A DNA stretch of 16,834 nt from Ardenticatenales bacterium (GTDB taxonomy: Bacteria; Chloroflexota; Anaerolineae; Ardenticatenales; Ardenticatenaceae): contig JACCSL010000039.1 in NCBI GenBank assembly GCA_013812995.1, forward strand, positions 1 to 16,834, read 5' to 3'. The notes under the pieces were generated by a model. The model did not search any database. It was not told the origin of the DNA and saw only the letters and a program-made list of their open reading frames with translations. A program made the translations under genes and the position numbers. Shown in pieces: positions 6,920 through 14,151 of this stretch; positions within the stretch are counted from its first letter, which is position 1, and every line of letters starts with the position of its first letter.

Positions 6920-6925
6920 TGTTTC

Positions 6926-7642
6926 TTGACCACATCATTTTCCCCCTCGGAAAAACCCCCGCTGCTCCTCCTCCACGGTGCGCTGGGCTCTCACGAGCAG
7001 TTCGACTTGCTTTTGCCTCTTCTGGAGCCCCACTACCAGCTCCATCGCCTGAACTTTGAAGGACATGGCAGCGCGCTTGCGGTGGATCGCCCCTATCGGA
7101 TCGAGCACTTCGCCGAGAATGTCCTGGCCTATCTCGCCCACCATCATCTGGAGCACATTCCAACCTTTGGTTACAGCATGGGCGGGTATGTGGCGCTCTA
7201 CCTCGCCAGACATCACCCGGGCTCCATCGGGGCCATTGCCACTCTCGCGACCAAGTTTGCCTGGACCCCGGAGGGTGCCGCGCGCGAGACACGGATGCTC
7301 GATGCGACCAAGATTCGCGACAAGGTTCCCCAGTTTGCGCGTGCCCTTGAGGCGCGCCACCCAGGCTCCGGCTGGGAGCAGGTGCTGGTGCGTACCGCCG
7401 AGATGATGCATACCCTTGGGGCACAACCGACCCTCCAACCAGCGGATTTTGCCGCGCTGGAGCGGCGTGTGCGACTGATTGTGGGAGACCGCGACGCCAC
7501 GGTGAGCATTGAGGAGAGCACGGAGGTCTACCGGGCGCTGCCGAAGGGCGAAATCGAGGTTCTGCCAGGCACTCCGCACCCATTGGAGAAGGTTTCCCCC
7601 GAGCGGCTGGCACGTACGCTGCTGGATTTCTTTGGTCAATAG
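6926..7642 (+). CDS. Alpha/beta-fold hydrolase
   Basis: A 238-residue cytoplasmic hydrolase of the alpha/beta fold with a complete catalytic set: an oxyanion strand LLLLHGALGS at 13-22, nucleophile elbow GYSMGG with Ser84, acid Asp190 in VGDRDATV, and His218 in GTPHPLEKV. The lid region is short and gives no clear substrate; an ester, thioester or small acyl compound is possible, in the general range of MenH-like or esterase-like members. The start is TTG, chosen from the AGGAG upstream and because the first strand begins about ten residues later. It is the first gene of the probable operon; the kinase-WD40 gene begins 32 bases after its stop. The neighbouring CoA-transferase subunit hints at acyl chemistry, but this is inference. 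Confidence 0.88.
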   Translation: MTTSFSPSEKPPLLLLHGALGSHEQFDLLLPLLEPHYQLHRLNFEGHGSALAVDRPYRIEHFAENVLAYLAHHHLEHIPTFGYSMGGYVALYLARHHPGSIGAIATLATKFAWTPEGAARETRMLDATKIRDKVPQFARALEARHPGSGWEQVLVRTAEMMHTLGAQPTLQPADFAALERRVRLIVGDRDATVSIEESTEVYRALPKGEIEVLPGTPHPLEKVSPERLARTLLDFFGQ

Positions 7643-7674
7643 CTGCTGAGGTCATTCTTGAGGAGAAAAAGTTG

Positions 7675-9612
7675 ATGTTTGCCCCTCAAACCGTTCTTCA
7701 TAATCGTTATCAGATCGAGACACTGCTGGTGCAGAGCGCGCGCGGCGCGATCTACCGGGCGCGCGACCACCAGGCCCAGCGGCTCGTCGCCCTCAAGCAT
7801 ATTGTGGGCAGTGCGGCGCTCCAGCATACGTTCAAGCTGGAGGCCGAGCGCCTGCTCCATCTGGAGCATCCGGTTTTGCCCCGCGTCTGGGAGTCCTTTG
7901 CCGGACCGGACGGCCATTTCCTGGCGATGGAGTATGTACCGGGGGAGGATCTAGAGGCGCTGATGATGCAGCGGCGCGCCCCCTTCGCGCCCACCGAGCT
8001 TGTCAAGATGGCAGAGCAGGTGTTAGACGCGCTGACCTACCTGCACGAGCAGGCGACCCCGCTCATCCACCGGGACATCAAGCCGCAAAATCTCAAATTC
8101 ACTCCCAGCGGCGAGGTTCGCCTGCTCGATGTGGGGCTGGCGAAGGGCAGTATGGCGGTTCATGCGATGGCTTCCCCCGGCGGGTCGCCGTCGGCGACCC
8201 CGTACTATGCGCCGCTGGAGCAGATTCAGGGTACAGGCACGGACCCACGCAGCGACATCTACGCGCTCGCGGCGACGCTCTACTACCTTGCCACCGGCTA
8301 CATGCCTCTGGATGCGCTCACCCGGACCGCCGCGCACATGCAGCGCCAGCCTGACCCCAACCCGCCCGCGCACGAGGTCAACCAGCGAATTCCCCCCACG
8401 CTCGGAGCGGCCCTGTCGCGTGGCATGGCGCTCAACCGCGAGAGACGGCCCGCCAGCGTGCGGGAGTTCCGTGCCCTGCTGAAACAATCGGTGATTGCCC
8501 CCTCGTCCGACCCGAGTACTTTCATCGGGGCCGCGCTGAACCCTTCCTGGAAAAGCCTGGCATCCACTCTGCTTGACCGCACCACGCGCCTCTGGGAAGG
8601 GGATGGCACGACCTCAATTGTGCTGAAGGGGCACACCAAGTCCGTGAGCGCCATTGCCTGGAGCTCCGACGGGCAGAGCCTGGCGACGGGCTCGGAAAAT
8701 GGCATAGTTTCCCTGTGGGAGAGCGGTGGGACGCGCCATGCCCTGCTCACCGGCCACGGCAAAGCGATCACCGGGCTCGCCTGGAACCCCAATGGGCGCT
8801 TTCTGGCCTCCCTCTCCGCGAATCAGGTGCGCCTCTGGGGGCGGGATGGCACAGCCATCGCCGTGCTTGACGAGCACACGCGTGAGGTCACCTCTCTTGC
8901 CTGGAACCCCAACGCGCGGCTGCTGGCAACAGCCTCCCTGGACCAGACCGTGCGCCTCTGGAAGGCGGATGGCACCCCGCACGCCACGCTGAGCGGTGCG
9001 GGGCGGCCTATCAAGGTCGTTGCGTGGAGCCCGGACGGGCGGCTGCTGGCGGCGGCGGATGAGGCGATTCGCTTCTGGGATGCCAATGGGCAGCTCCGCG
9101 CTACCCTGGAGGGGCACGCCTACCTGATCTACGCGCTCGCGTGGAGCCCCGATGGACACCTGCTCGCCTCGGCCTCCACGGACCAGACCGTGCGCCTCTG
9201 GCGACCCGATGGCAGCCTGCGCGCGACCCTGGTGGGGCATGGCAAACCCATCCATGCCCTGGCTTGGCGGCCCGACGGGCAGATCCTGGCCTCGCTTTCC
9301 TGGGATGATAAGTATGTCTGGCTATGGAAGCCGGACGGAAATCTCTATAGTCGGCTGGAGGGGCATAGCTCCTGGGTCCACGCGCTGGCGTGGAGCCCCG
9401 ATGGTCGAACCCTCGCCACTGCCTCAGCGGACCGCACCGTGTACCTGTGGGAACCCAACGGCAGGCCGCGCCTGGCACTGAAGGGACACACCGCAGGCAT
9501 CTACGCGCTCGCGTGGAGCCCCGATGGGAGAACCCTGGCTTCTGGCTCGATGGATGGCAGCGTCCGGCTATGGTGTGGGGCCCCGGTGAGCGGCCATGAA
9601 GAGTCGGTCTGA
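7675..9612 (+). CDS. Ser/Thr protein kinase fused to a WD40 beta-propeller
   Basis: A 645-residue soluble protein without membrane segment. The kinase domain spans about 11-270 and shows Lys41 (VALKH), Glu56, IHRDIKPQN at 131-139 (Asp134), Asp194 and Arg258. Two departures stand out: the Gly-rich loop reads VQSARG instead of GxGxxG, and DFG is DVG (152-154). The metal-binding Asp is kept, so activity is possible but may be low. A short linker leads to eight WD40 repeats of about 40 residues (from about 317 to 633), each with GH...LAWSPDGR.LAS.S.D.TVRLW, preceded by a half repeat (LASTLLDRTTRLW). The propeller should bind proteins and could present substrates to the kinase. The start is ATG with AGGAG nine bases upstream; a TTG three bases earlier is less likely. 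The next gene follows after five bases. Confidence 0.94.
   Translation: MFAPQTVLHNRYQIETLLVQSARGAIYRARDHQAQRLVALKHIVGSAALQHTFKLEAERLLHLEHPVLPRVWESFAGPDGHFLAMEYVPGEDLEALMMQRRAPFAPTELVKMAEQVLDALTYLHEQATPLIHRDIKPQNLKFTPSGEVRLLDVGLAKGSMAVHAMASPGGSPSATPYYAPLEQIQGTGTDPRSDIYALAATLYYLATGYMPLDALTRTAAHMQRQPDPNPPAHEVNQRIPPTLGAALSRGMALNRERRPASVREFRALLKQSVIAPSSDPSTFIGAALNPSWKSLASTLLDRTTRLWEGDGTTSIVLKGHTKSVSAIAWSSDGQSLATGSENGIVSLWESGGTRHALLTGHGKAITGLAWNPNGRFLASLSANQVRLWGRDGTAIAVLDEHTREVTSLAWNPNARLLATASLDQTVRLWKADGTPHATLSGAGRPIKVVAWSPDGRLLAAADEAIRFWDANGQLRATLEGHAYLIYALAWSPDGHLLASASTDQTVRLWRPDGSLRATLVGHGKPIHALAWRPDGQILASLSWDDKYVWLWKPDGNLYSRLEGHSSWVHALAWSPDGRTLATASADRTVYLWEPNGRPRLALKGHTAGIYALAWSPDGRTLASGSMDGSVRLWCGAPVSGHEESV
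8623..9573 (+). repeat. Eight WD40-encoding DNA repeats
   Basis: Tandem units of about 119 bases. Several stretches are identical at DNA level: 29 bases at 9127-9155 and 9499-9527 (three blades apart), and GACCAGACCGTGCGCCTCTG at both 8941 and 9181 (two blades apart). This points to recent duplication or gene conversion between blades and a propeller whose blade number may vary among relatives. Confidence 0.85.
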
Positions 9613-9617
9613 GCACC

Positions 9618-10541
9618 ATGATTTCTAAACTGCTCTCTCTGTCGGACGCTATTGCTCGCTATGTGCCGGATGGAAGCAGCGTGGCCCTGGGGATGGCGCT
9701 GGAGGCAGCGATCCCCTTCGCGGCGGGCCACGAGATTATCCGCCAGGGCAAGCGCGACCTGACGCTCATCGCTCCCATCTCGGACATCCTCTTCGATCAG
9801 CTCATCGGGGCGGGCTGTGTTGCCACCGTGATGGCGGCCTGGGTTGGCAATGTGAACACGGGTAGCGCCTATGCTTTTCGCCGCGCCGTGGAGCAGCGCC
9901 AGCCCAGGGAAATCGAGGTGCGCGACCACTCCAACTTTACCCTCGCTCTGGCGCTGACCGCCGCGAGCCTGGGCGTCCCCTTCATCCCCACCCAATCCGT
10001 GCTGGGGAGCGATCTGTCCAGCACCAATACGGACCTCATCGAGCGAATCAACCCGTTGAACGAGCGGGGCGAGCCGCTCCTGCTCGTGCGGGCGATCCAT
10101 CCCGATGTCGCCCTCATCCATGTGCAGCGCGCGGAGCCGGGCGGGGGCGCGCACCTCTGGGGCAACCTGGGGCTCTGCCGCGAGGCTGCCCTGGCTGCCA
10201 GAGCGGTGATTCTCATCGCGGAGGAGATTGTCTCGCCGGAGGTCATCCGTTCCGATCCCAACCGGGTGCTGCTGCCTCCCTTCCGCGTGAGCGCCATCGT
10301 CCACGCCCCGGGCGGAGCCCATCCGGCCCCGGTCCAGGGCTATTACAACCGGGACCATGCGTTCTTCGATGAGTACGCCGACGCCTCGCGCACGCACGAG
10401 GGGCTGCTCGACTGGCTGGACGCGTGGGTTCACAACGCGAATGACCGCGCGGATTATCTTGGCAGGCTCGGCAAGGCACGCTGGCAGGGTCGTCAGGCGC
10501 AGCAGCCAGCTCTCGCCGCCGCTGTGAACTACGGAGTTTAA
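9618..10541 (+). CDS. CoA-transferase family I, alpha subunit (GctA/IpdA-like)
   Basis: A 307-residue protein resembling alpha subunits of two-subunit class I CoA-transferases, such as glutaconate CoA-transferase A and the IpdA group. Landmarks are VPDGSSVALGM near residue 16, an RQGKRDLTLIAPIS strand at 42-55, VPFIPTQSVLGSDL at 120-133, HPDVALIHVQRAEPGG around 161-176, and VHAPGGAHPAPVQGYY at 228-243. In this family the catalytic Glu is on the beta subunit, which normally lies next to the alpha gene. Here the next gene is an RDD membrane protein, so no partner is visible. It could pair with a beta subunit encoded elsewhere or have a non-catalytic CoA-binding role. The ATG is five bases after the kinase stop with only a weak ribosome site, so translational coupling is likely. 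Confidence 0.85.
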   Translation: MISKLLSLSDAIARYVPDGSSVALGMALEAAIPFAAGHEIIRQGKRDLTLIAPISDILFDQLIGAGCVATVMAAWVGNVNTGSAYAFRRAVEQRQPREIEVRDHSNFTLALALTAASLGVPFIPTQSVLGSDLSSTNTDLIERINPLNERGEPLLLVRAIHPDVALIHVQRAEPGGGAHLWGNLGLCREAALAARAVILIAEEIVSPEVIRSDPNRVLLPPFRVSAIVHAPGGAHPAPVQGYYNRDHAFFDEYADASRTHEGLLDWLDAWVHNANDRADYLGRLGKARWQGRQAQQPALAAAVNYGV

Positions 10542-10578
10542 TGTCTGACGTACTCTCTTGATCTATTTGTTGCTAAAT

Positions 10579-10582
10579 GGAG
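10579..10582 (+). promoter_or_regulatory. Ribosome binding site deciding the start at 10589
   Basis: GGAG, six bases before the ATG at 10589. The earlier in-frame ATG at 10577 overlaps this site and has no ribosome site of its own. Confidence 0.55.
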
Positions 10583-10588
10583 TTCCCC

Positions 10589-11257
10589 ATGAGCTATAGT
10601 TTTATTGACCAGGCAGCCCTCGAAAACCCCGAGCAGACGGTCCATGTGGTGGGCCTTGGTCGTCGCTTTGTGGCGTACATGATTGACTTCCTGATTTTGA
10701 CACTGATCGGTGGCTGTATCGGTGGTCTGATGGGCTTCATGGATGCTTCCACCTTAGAGGTCACTACGCCTAACGGCGAGCTTAACGAGCTTTATTTCTT
10801 TGTCCAGTGCCTGAGCTTTGTTGTCGGGGTGCTCTACTTTGTTCTCTCCTGGGGCACTGGCGGGCAGACGCTGGGCAAGATGGCGATGGGAATCAAGGTC
10901 ATTCGCACCGATGGCTCCCCGGTGGGCATCGGAAGCGCATTTGTCCGGTACATCGGGTATATCATCAGCGGATTAGCTATAACGCTGGGATTTGCCTGGA
11001 TCGGAATTGATGAGCGGCGGCAGGGCTGGCATGACAAACTGGCTGGCACCTATGTGGTCCCGAAAAATACCCATTTTTCGGCGGATTATCCCATCACCTT
11101 TGATCGAACGGAAACCGTTCCCTCGGGAGTGCTCATCGCCCTCTACTATGGCCTTTTCTGTTTGATTCCCTTTTTCGTGATTGCCCTTCTGACGGTGCTT
11201 GGGCCGCAGATAGGCGAGGTTTTCAGCGAGGTCACCCGCGATCTCCCCCAAAGATAG
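10589..11257 (+). CDS. RDD family integral membrane protein
   Basis: A 222-residue membrane protein of the RDD family, named for conserved Arg and Asp residues: GRRFVAYMIDFLI at 24-36 (Arg25/26, Asp33), GQTLGKMAMGIKV at 92-104, and IGIDERRQGWHDKLAGTYVV at 138-157. Membrane segments are at about 33-52, 68-89 and 118-140, plus a fourth near the C-terminus (180-204) beyond the usual RDD core. Family members are mostly uncharacterised; some have been linked to ion transport, which cannot be read from this sequence. It lies 15 bases before the transmembrane kinase gene and 47 bases after the CoA-transferase gene, so it is probably made with both and may be a partner or target of the kinase. The start at 10589 follows a GGAG. 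Confidence 0.9.
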   Translation: MSYSFIDQAALENPEQTVHVVGLGRRFVAYMIDFLILTLIGGCIGGLMGFMDASTLEVTTPNGELNELYFFVQCLSFVVGVLYFVLSWGTGGQTLGKMAMGIKVIRTDGSPVGIGSAFVRYIGYIISGLAITLGFAWIGIDERRQGWHDKLAGTYVVPKNTHFSADYPITFDRTETVPSGVLIALYYGLFCLIPFFVIALLTVLGPQIGEVFSEVTRDLPQR

Positions 11258-11272
11258 AAGGAGCCTCCCATC

Positions 11273-13255
11273 GTGACGACTACCATCGGACGTTATGAGG
11301 TCCGCGCAGAGCTGGGGCGCGGCGGAATGGCGACCGTCTATCGAGGCTACGACCCCAGCTTTGGCCGCGAGGTGGCGATCAAGGTATTGCCCGCCTCGTT
11401 CTTGCATGACCCCTCGTTCCGCTCCCGCTTCGAGCGCGAGGCGCGCACGATTGCAGGGCTGGAGCACCCGGCCATCGTCCCCGTTCATGACGTGGGGGAG
11501 CACGAGGGGCAACCCTATCTGGTGATGCGGCTGATGAAGGGGTCGCTTGAGGAAAAGTTGCGCGAGGGGCCGCTGGCAGTGGCGGAGGCAGCGACGCTTT
11601 TCACGCGGCTGGCCTCAGCGCTGGACCAGGCGCATAGCCAGGGCATCGTCCACCGGGATCTGAAACCGGGGAATATCCTGTTCGACGCGTACGGCGCTCC
11701 GTATATCTCGGACTTTGGCATCGTCAAGCTGAGCGAGGCGAGCGAGAAGCTGAGTATGAGCGGCAGCGTGATGGGCACGCCCTCCTACATGAGCCCGGAG
11801 CAGGCGCACGGGGACCAGGCGCTTGACGGTCGCAGCGATGTGTACACGATGGGTGTGATTCTCTTCGAGATTCTGACGGGCAAGACCCCCTATCAGGCCG
11901 AGACGCCCGTCAAGATGATGATGAAGCACGTTCTAGACCCTGTGCCCCGCATCCTCAGCATCAACCCGAATCTTCCGTTTGGCACCGAGGCGATCATTGA
12001 CCGCGCGATGGCAAAGGATCCCAAGGAACGCTACGCCACAGCGGGGGAGATGGCGCTGTCTCTCAATGACCTGGCCCAGAATCGCGTCGAGGCAACGCTG
12101 GTGCCGGGAACGATGCTTACCTCCGCGCCCCCCGTGGCTCTTGTCACGGCAGCCACCGAGGTGTTGCCAGCGACACCGGCAAAGCCCCTGGCTGCTGTCC
12201 CAGCGCCCCCAGCCCCCCCCCCTATCGTCGAGCAGCCGGTTCATGCCTCTGGGCGATCTCGAAAACTGCTCATGTGGATAGGTAGCCTGGCAGTGGGGGC
12301 ATTCCTGCTGGTTTGTTCGTGTGCGGGATTAGGAATCCTGATCGAGAAGGGCGTGTTTGAGGGGACTTCTACAACAGGAAACGGAGCGGGCCGTTCTGCC
12401 ACCGCCACCCCCGGTGGCGTCCCGCCCTCCCCGCCTGTCATCGCGGTTGGCGGAGTTGCCACCCCGCTCCCCGCGCCAGGAACTCCCTCGGAGGGCGAAG
12501 AATCGGCGTCGGAAGCGCCACCAGCGGACGGGGCCTTGCCCGCGCCGCAGGAGACAGAGCCACCTCCTCCGGCCGAGATCGCCCCGTTCACCCCGGAGCC
12601 TCGGATCGGTGTGGAAGATGCGATTCTGATTCAGGATGCGCCGGAAATCAACAGCTTCCACCTCAATATATTAATCGAGGGAGAAGGCCCTGCCTTTGAG
12701 AACGACCCAGAACTCCCTGGCGGCCAGATGCTTCTGGAGGCTGATATCATCCAGAACCCGCCTGGCTATGCCCTCATCGTCGCCGCTCCCAACGCCCCCC
12801 CTCCCAACAGGTTTGAGTTCAGACTCACTGGCGGTCAGGCGTTTGGAAATGCGGATGGCAGATGGCTTGCCATCTCCCCGGAAGAGGCTCCGGACATTCA
12901 GGACTTCATGTTCTTAGAGCTGGATCAACTTCGGACGGTGGAGGGAATGGAATTTGTGGGAACCGAGGAGCTCAATGGCCAGAGAGTGGCCCACTTCCAG
13001 GGAAGCGAGGAGACGCTGATTGCCCTCAAAGATGAGGACGACATCGAGCAGTACGAGAGCGGTCAGATCGACCTCTGGCTGGATGAACGGACGGGGGTGA
13101 TTCTCAAATTGGAGGTCGAGGGTGTCGGGATGGGATTCAACGAGAGCGTCCCTGACGCTCATGGCTCCGTTCACATGTTGATGGAGTACAGCAATTTAGG
13201 GATTCCAATAGAAATTCCCCCGCCACCGCTCGGTCCCGCGCCCCAGCAGCCCTAA
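11273..13255 (+). CDS. Transmembrane PknB-type Ser/Thr kinase with predicted lipid-binding outer domain
   Basis: A 660-residue receptor-like kinase. The kinase domain (7-270) is complete: GRGGMA at 15-20, Lys37 in VAIKVL, Glu56, HRDLKPGN at 127-134 (Asp129), DFG at 147-149, and GTPSYMSPEQ at 168-177, with activation-loop Ser residues (KLSMSGS). A Pro/Ala linker leads to one membrane span (about 332-357), another Pro-rich linker, and an outer domain at about 448-651. That domain reads like the LppX/LprG lipoprotein fold: GRWLAISPEE, EELNGQRVAHFQGS, IDLWLDERTGVILKLEVEG, and a final MEYSNLGIPIEIPPPP. This assignment is from pattern memory, not a search. A role in sensing lipids or envelope glycolipids follows as inference. 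GTG start with AAGGAG nine bases upstream. It is the last gene before a strong terminator. Confidence 0.93.
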   Translation: MTTTIGRYEVRAELGRGGMATVYRGYDPSFGREVAIKVLPASFLHDPSFRSRFEREARTIAGLEHPAIVPVHDVGEHEGQPYLVMRLMKGSLEEKLREGPLAVAEAATLFTRLASALDQAHSQGIVHRDLKPGNILFDAYGAPYISDFGIVKLSEASEKLSMSGSVMGTPSYMSPEQAHGDQALDGRSDVYTMGVILFEILTGKTPYQAETPVKMMMKHVLDPVPRILSINPNLPFGTEAIIDRAMAKDPKERYATAGEMALSLNDLAQNRVEATLVPGTMLTSAPPVALVTAATEVLPATPAKPLAAVPAPPAPPPIVEQPVHASGRSRKLLMWIGSLAVGAFLLVCSCAGLGILIEKGVFEGTSTTGNGAGRSATATPGGVPPSPPVIAVGGVATPLPAPGTPSEGEESASEAPPADGALPAPQETEPPPPAEIAPFTPEPRIGVEDAILIQDAPEINSFHLNILIEGEGPAFENDPELPGGQMLLEADIIQNPPGYALIVAAPNAPPPNRFEFRLTGGQAFGNADGRWLAISPEEAPDIQDFMFLELDQLRTVEGMEFVGTEELNGQRVAHFQGSEETLIALKDEDDIEQYESGQIDLWLDERTGVILKLEVEGVGMGFNESVPDAHGSVHMLMEYSNLGIPIEIPPPPLGPAPQQP

Positions 13256-13258
13256 CAG

Positions 13259-13290
13259 GAAGGGCGGGAGTGACTCCCGCCCTTCTTTAA
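13259..13290 (+). terminator. Intrinsic terminator between convergent operons
   Basis: GAAGGGCGGGAG (13259-13270) pairs perfectly with CTCCCGCCCTTC (13274-13285) around TGA and is followed by TTTAA. It begins three bases after the kinase stop. On the minus strand the same stem follows the nadC stop, with AAAG before it and no T-run after it, so it may stop leftward transcripts less well. Confidence 0.9.
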
Positions 13291-13293
13291 TTG

Positions 13294-14142
13294 CTAATAG
13301 ATCTCCAGGCTCAGGTCCAGCGCCGGGGCCGAGTGGGTCAGTGCCCCCACGGAGATGAGGTCCACCCCCGTCTCCGCGATGGCGCGGACACTTTGCAATG
13401 ACACGCCGCCGGAGGCCTCTGTCAGGGCGCGGCCCCTGGTCAGCGCGACAGCCTCGCGCAGCAGCGGCGGGGCCATGTTGTCCAGCAGAACGATATCCGC
13501 CCCGGCCTCCAGAGCCTCTGCCAACTCCTCTAACGTCTCGACTTCCACCTCGATGCGCAGGCCGTGCGGAATGCGCTGTCGTGTCTCGGCCAGCGCCACG
13601 CGCAGGCTTTTCCCCTGCGCCCGCAGCAGGGCCAGATGGTTGTCTTTGAGCAGCACCCCGTCGCTCAGGCTGAAGCGATGGTTGTGCCCGCCGCCCATGC
13701 GAACGGCGTATTTTTCCAGGCGACGCAGCCCTGGCGTTGTCTTGCGGGTGTCCACGATGCGGCAGGGCAGGTCGGCCACCGCCCCAACGAAGCGCGCAGT
13801 CAACGTCGCGACCCCACTCAACTGCTGGAGAAAGTTCAGCGCGACCCGCTCGGCGCGCAGCAGGCTCGCCGCCGGGCCGCGAACCGTCGCGAGCGTCTCG
13901 CCCGGCACCACGGGCTGCCCATCCCGCGCGCTGACTTCCACCTGAATCGTTGGCTCCACGAGCAAAAACACGCGCTCCATCACGAGCAATCCGGCGATTA
14001 CGCCCTCGGCTTTCGCCAGCACCCGCCCCTCCGCCTGCCAGGAAGTGTCAATGAGCGGGTCGGTGGTCACATCTCCCCAGGGCATATCCTCGGCCAGTGC
14101 CATCTGAACCAATCGGTCAATCTCGGCTACAAGCAATTCCAT
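13294..14142 (-). CDS. nadC: Quinolinate phosphoribosyltransferase (nicotinate-nucleotide pyrophosphorylase, carboxylating)
   Basis: Converts quinolinate and phosphoribosyl pyrophosphate to nicotinate mononucleotide and CO2, the third step of de novo NAD synthesis. The 282 residues are typical. Visible motifs are EDMPWGDVTTDPL at 18-30, RAERVALNFLQQLSGVAT at 96-113, DTRKTTPGLRRLEKYAVRMG at 131-150 followed by GGHNHR, LLKDNHL at 164-170, EVEVETLEE at 198-206, LLDNM at 219-223, EASGGV at 242-247 and ISVGALTHSAPALDLSL at 263-279. Substrate-binding Arg, Lys, Glu and Asp positions all appear intact. It lies nine bases after nadA in the nadBAC operon, with AAGGTG five bases before its ATG overlapping the nadA stop. 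Confidence 0.97.
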   Translation of the reverse strand: MELLVAEIDRLVQMALAEDMPWGDVTTDPLIDTSWQAEGRVLAKAEGVIAGLLVMERVFLLVEPTIQVEVSARDGQPVVPGETLATVRGPAASLLRAERVALNFLQQLSGVATLTARFVGAVADLPCRIVDTRKTTPGLRRLEKYAVRMGGGHNHRFSLSDGVLLKDNHLALLRAQGKSLRVALAETRQRIPHGLRIEVEVETLEELAEALEAGADIVLLDNMAPPLLREAVALTRGRALTEASGGVSLQSVRAIAETGVDLISVGALTHSAPALDLSLEIY

Positions 14143-14151
14143 GTTTTCACC

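Larger units (their letters stand above)
6570..6925. other. Divergent intergenic region (356 bases)
   Basis: It separates the GGDEF gene (leftward) from the hydrolase operon (rightward). It contains the GGDEF ribosome site, one plausible rightward promoter (6659-6686), a long hairpin (6810-6844) and the hydrolase ribosome site. The frame open across it from 6659 reads as an N-terminal extension of the hydrolase, but that stretch lacks the composition of a protein domain and precedes the normal hydrolase N-terminus, so I treat it as untranslated leader. Confidence 0.6.

Noticed and set aside
6659..6925. N-terminal extension of the alpha/beta hydrolase
   Set aside because: It would add 89 residues before the standard first strand, from a TTG with no ribosome site, and contains the perfect hairpin. 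A start with AGGAG exists at 6926.
6846..7655. Minus-strand reading frame of 269 codons opposite the hydrolase
   Set aside because: Shadow of the hydrolase gene, whose catalytic triad is intact; the antisense product has low-complexity Arg/Pro/Gly content.
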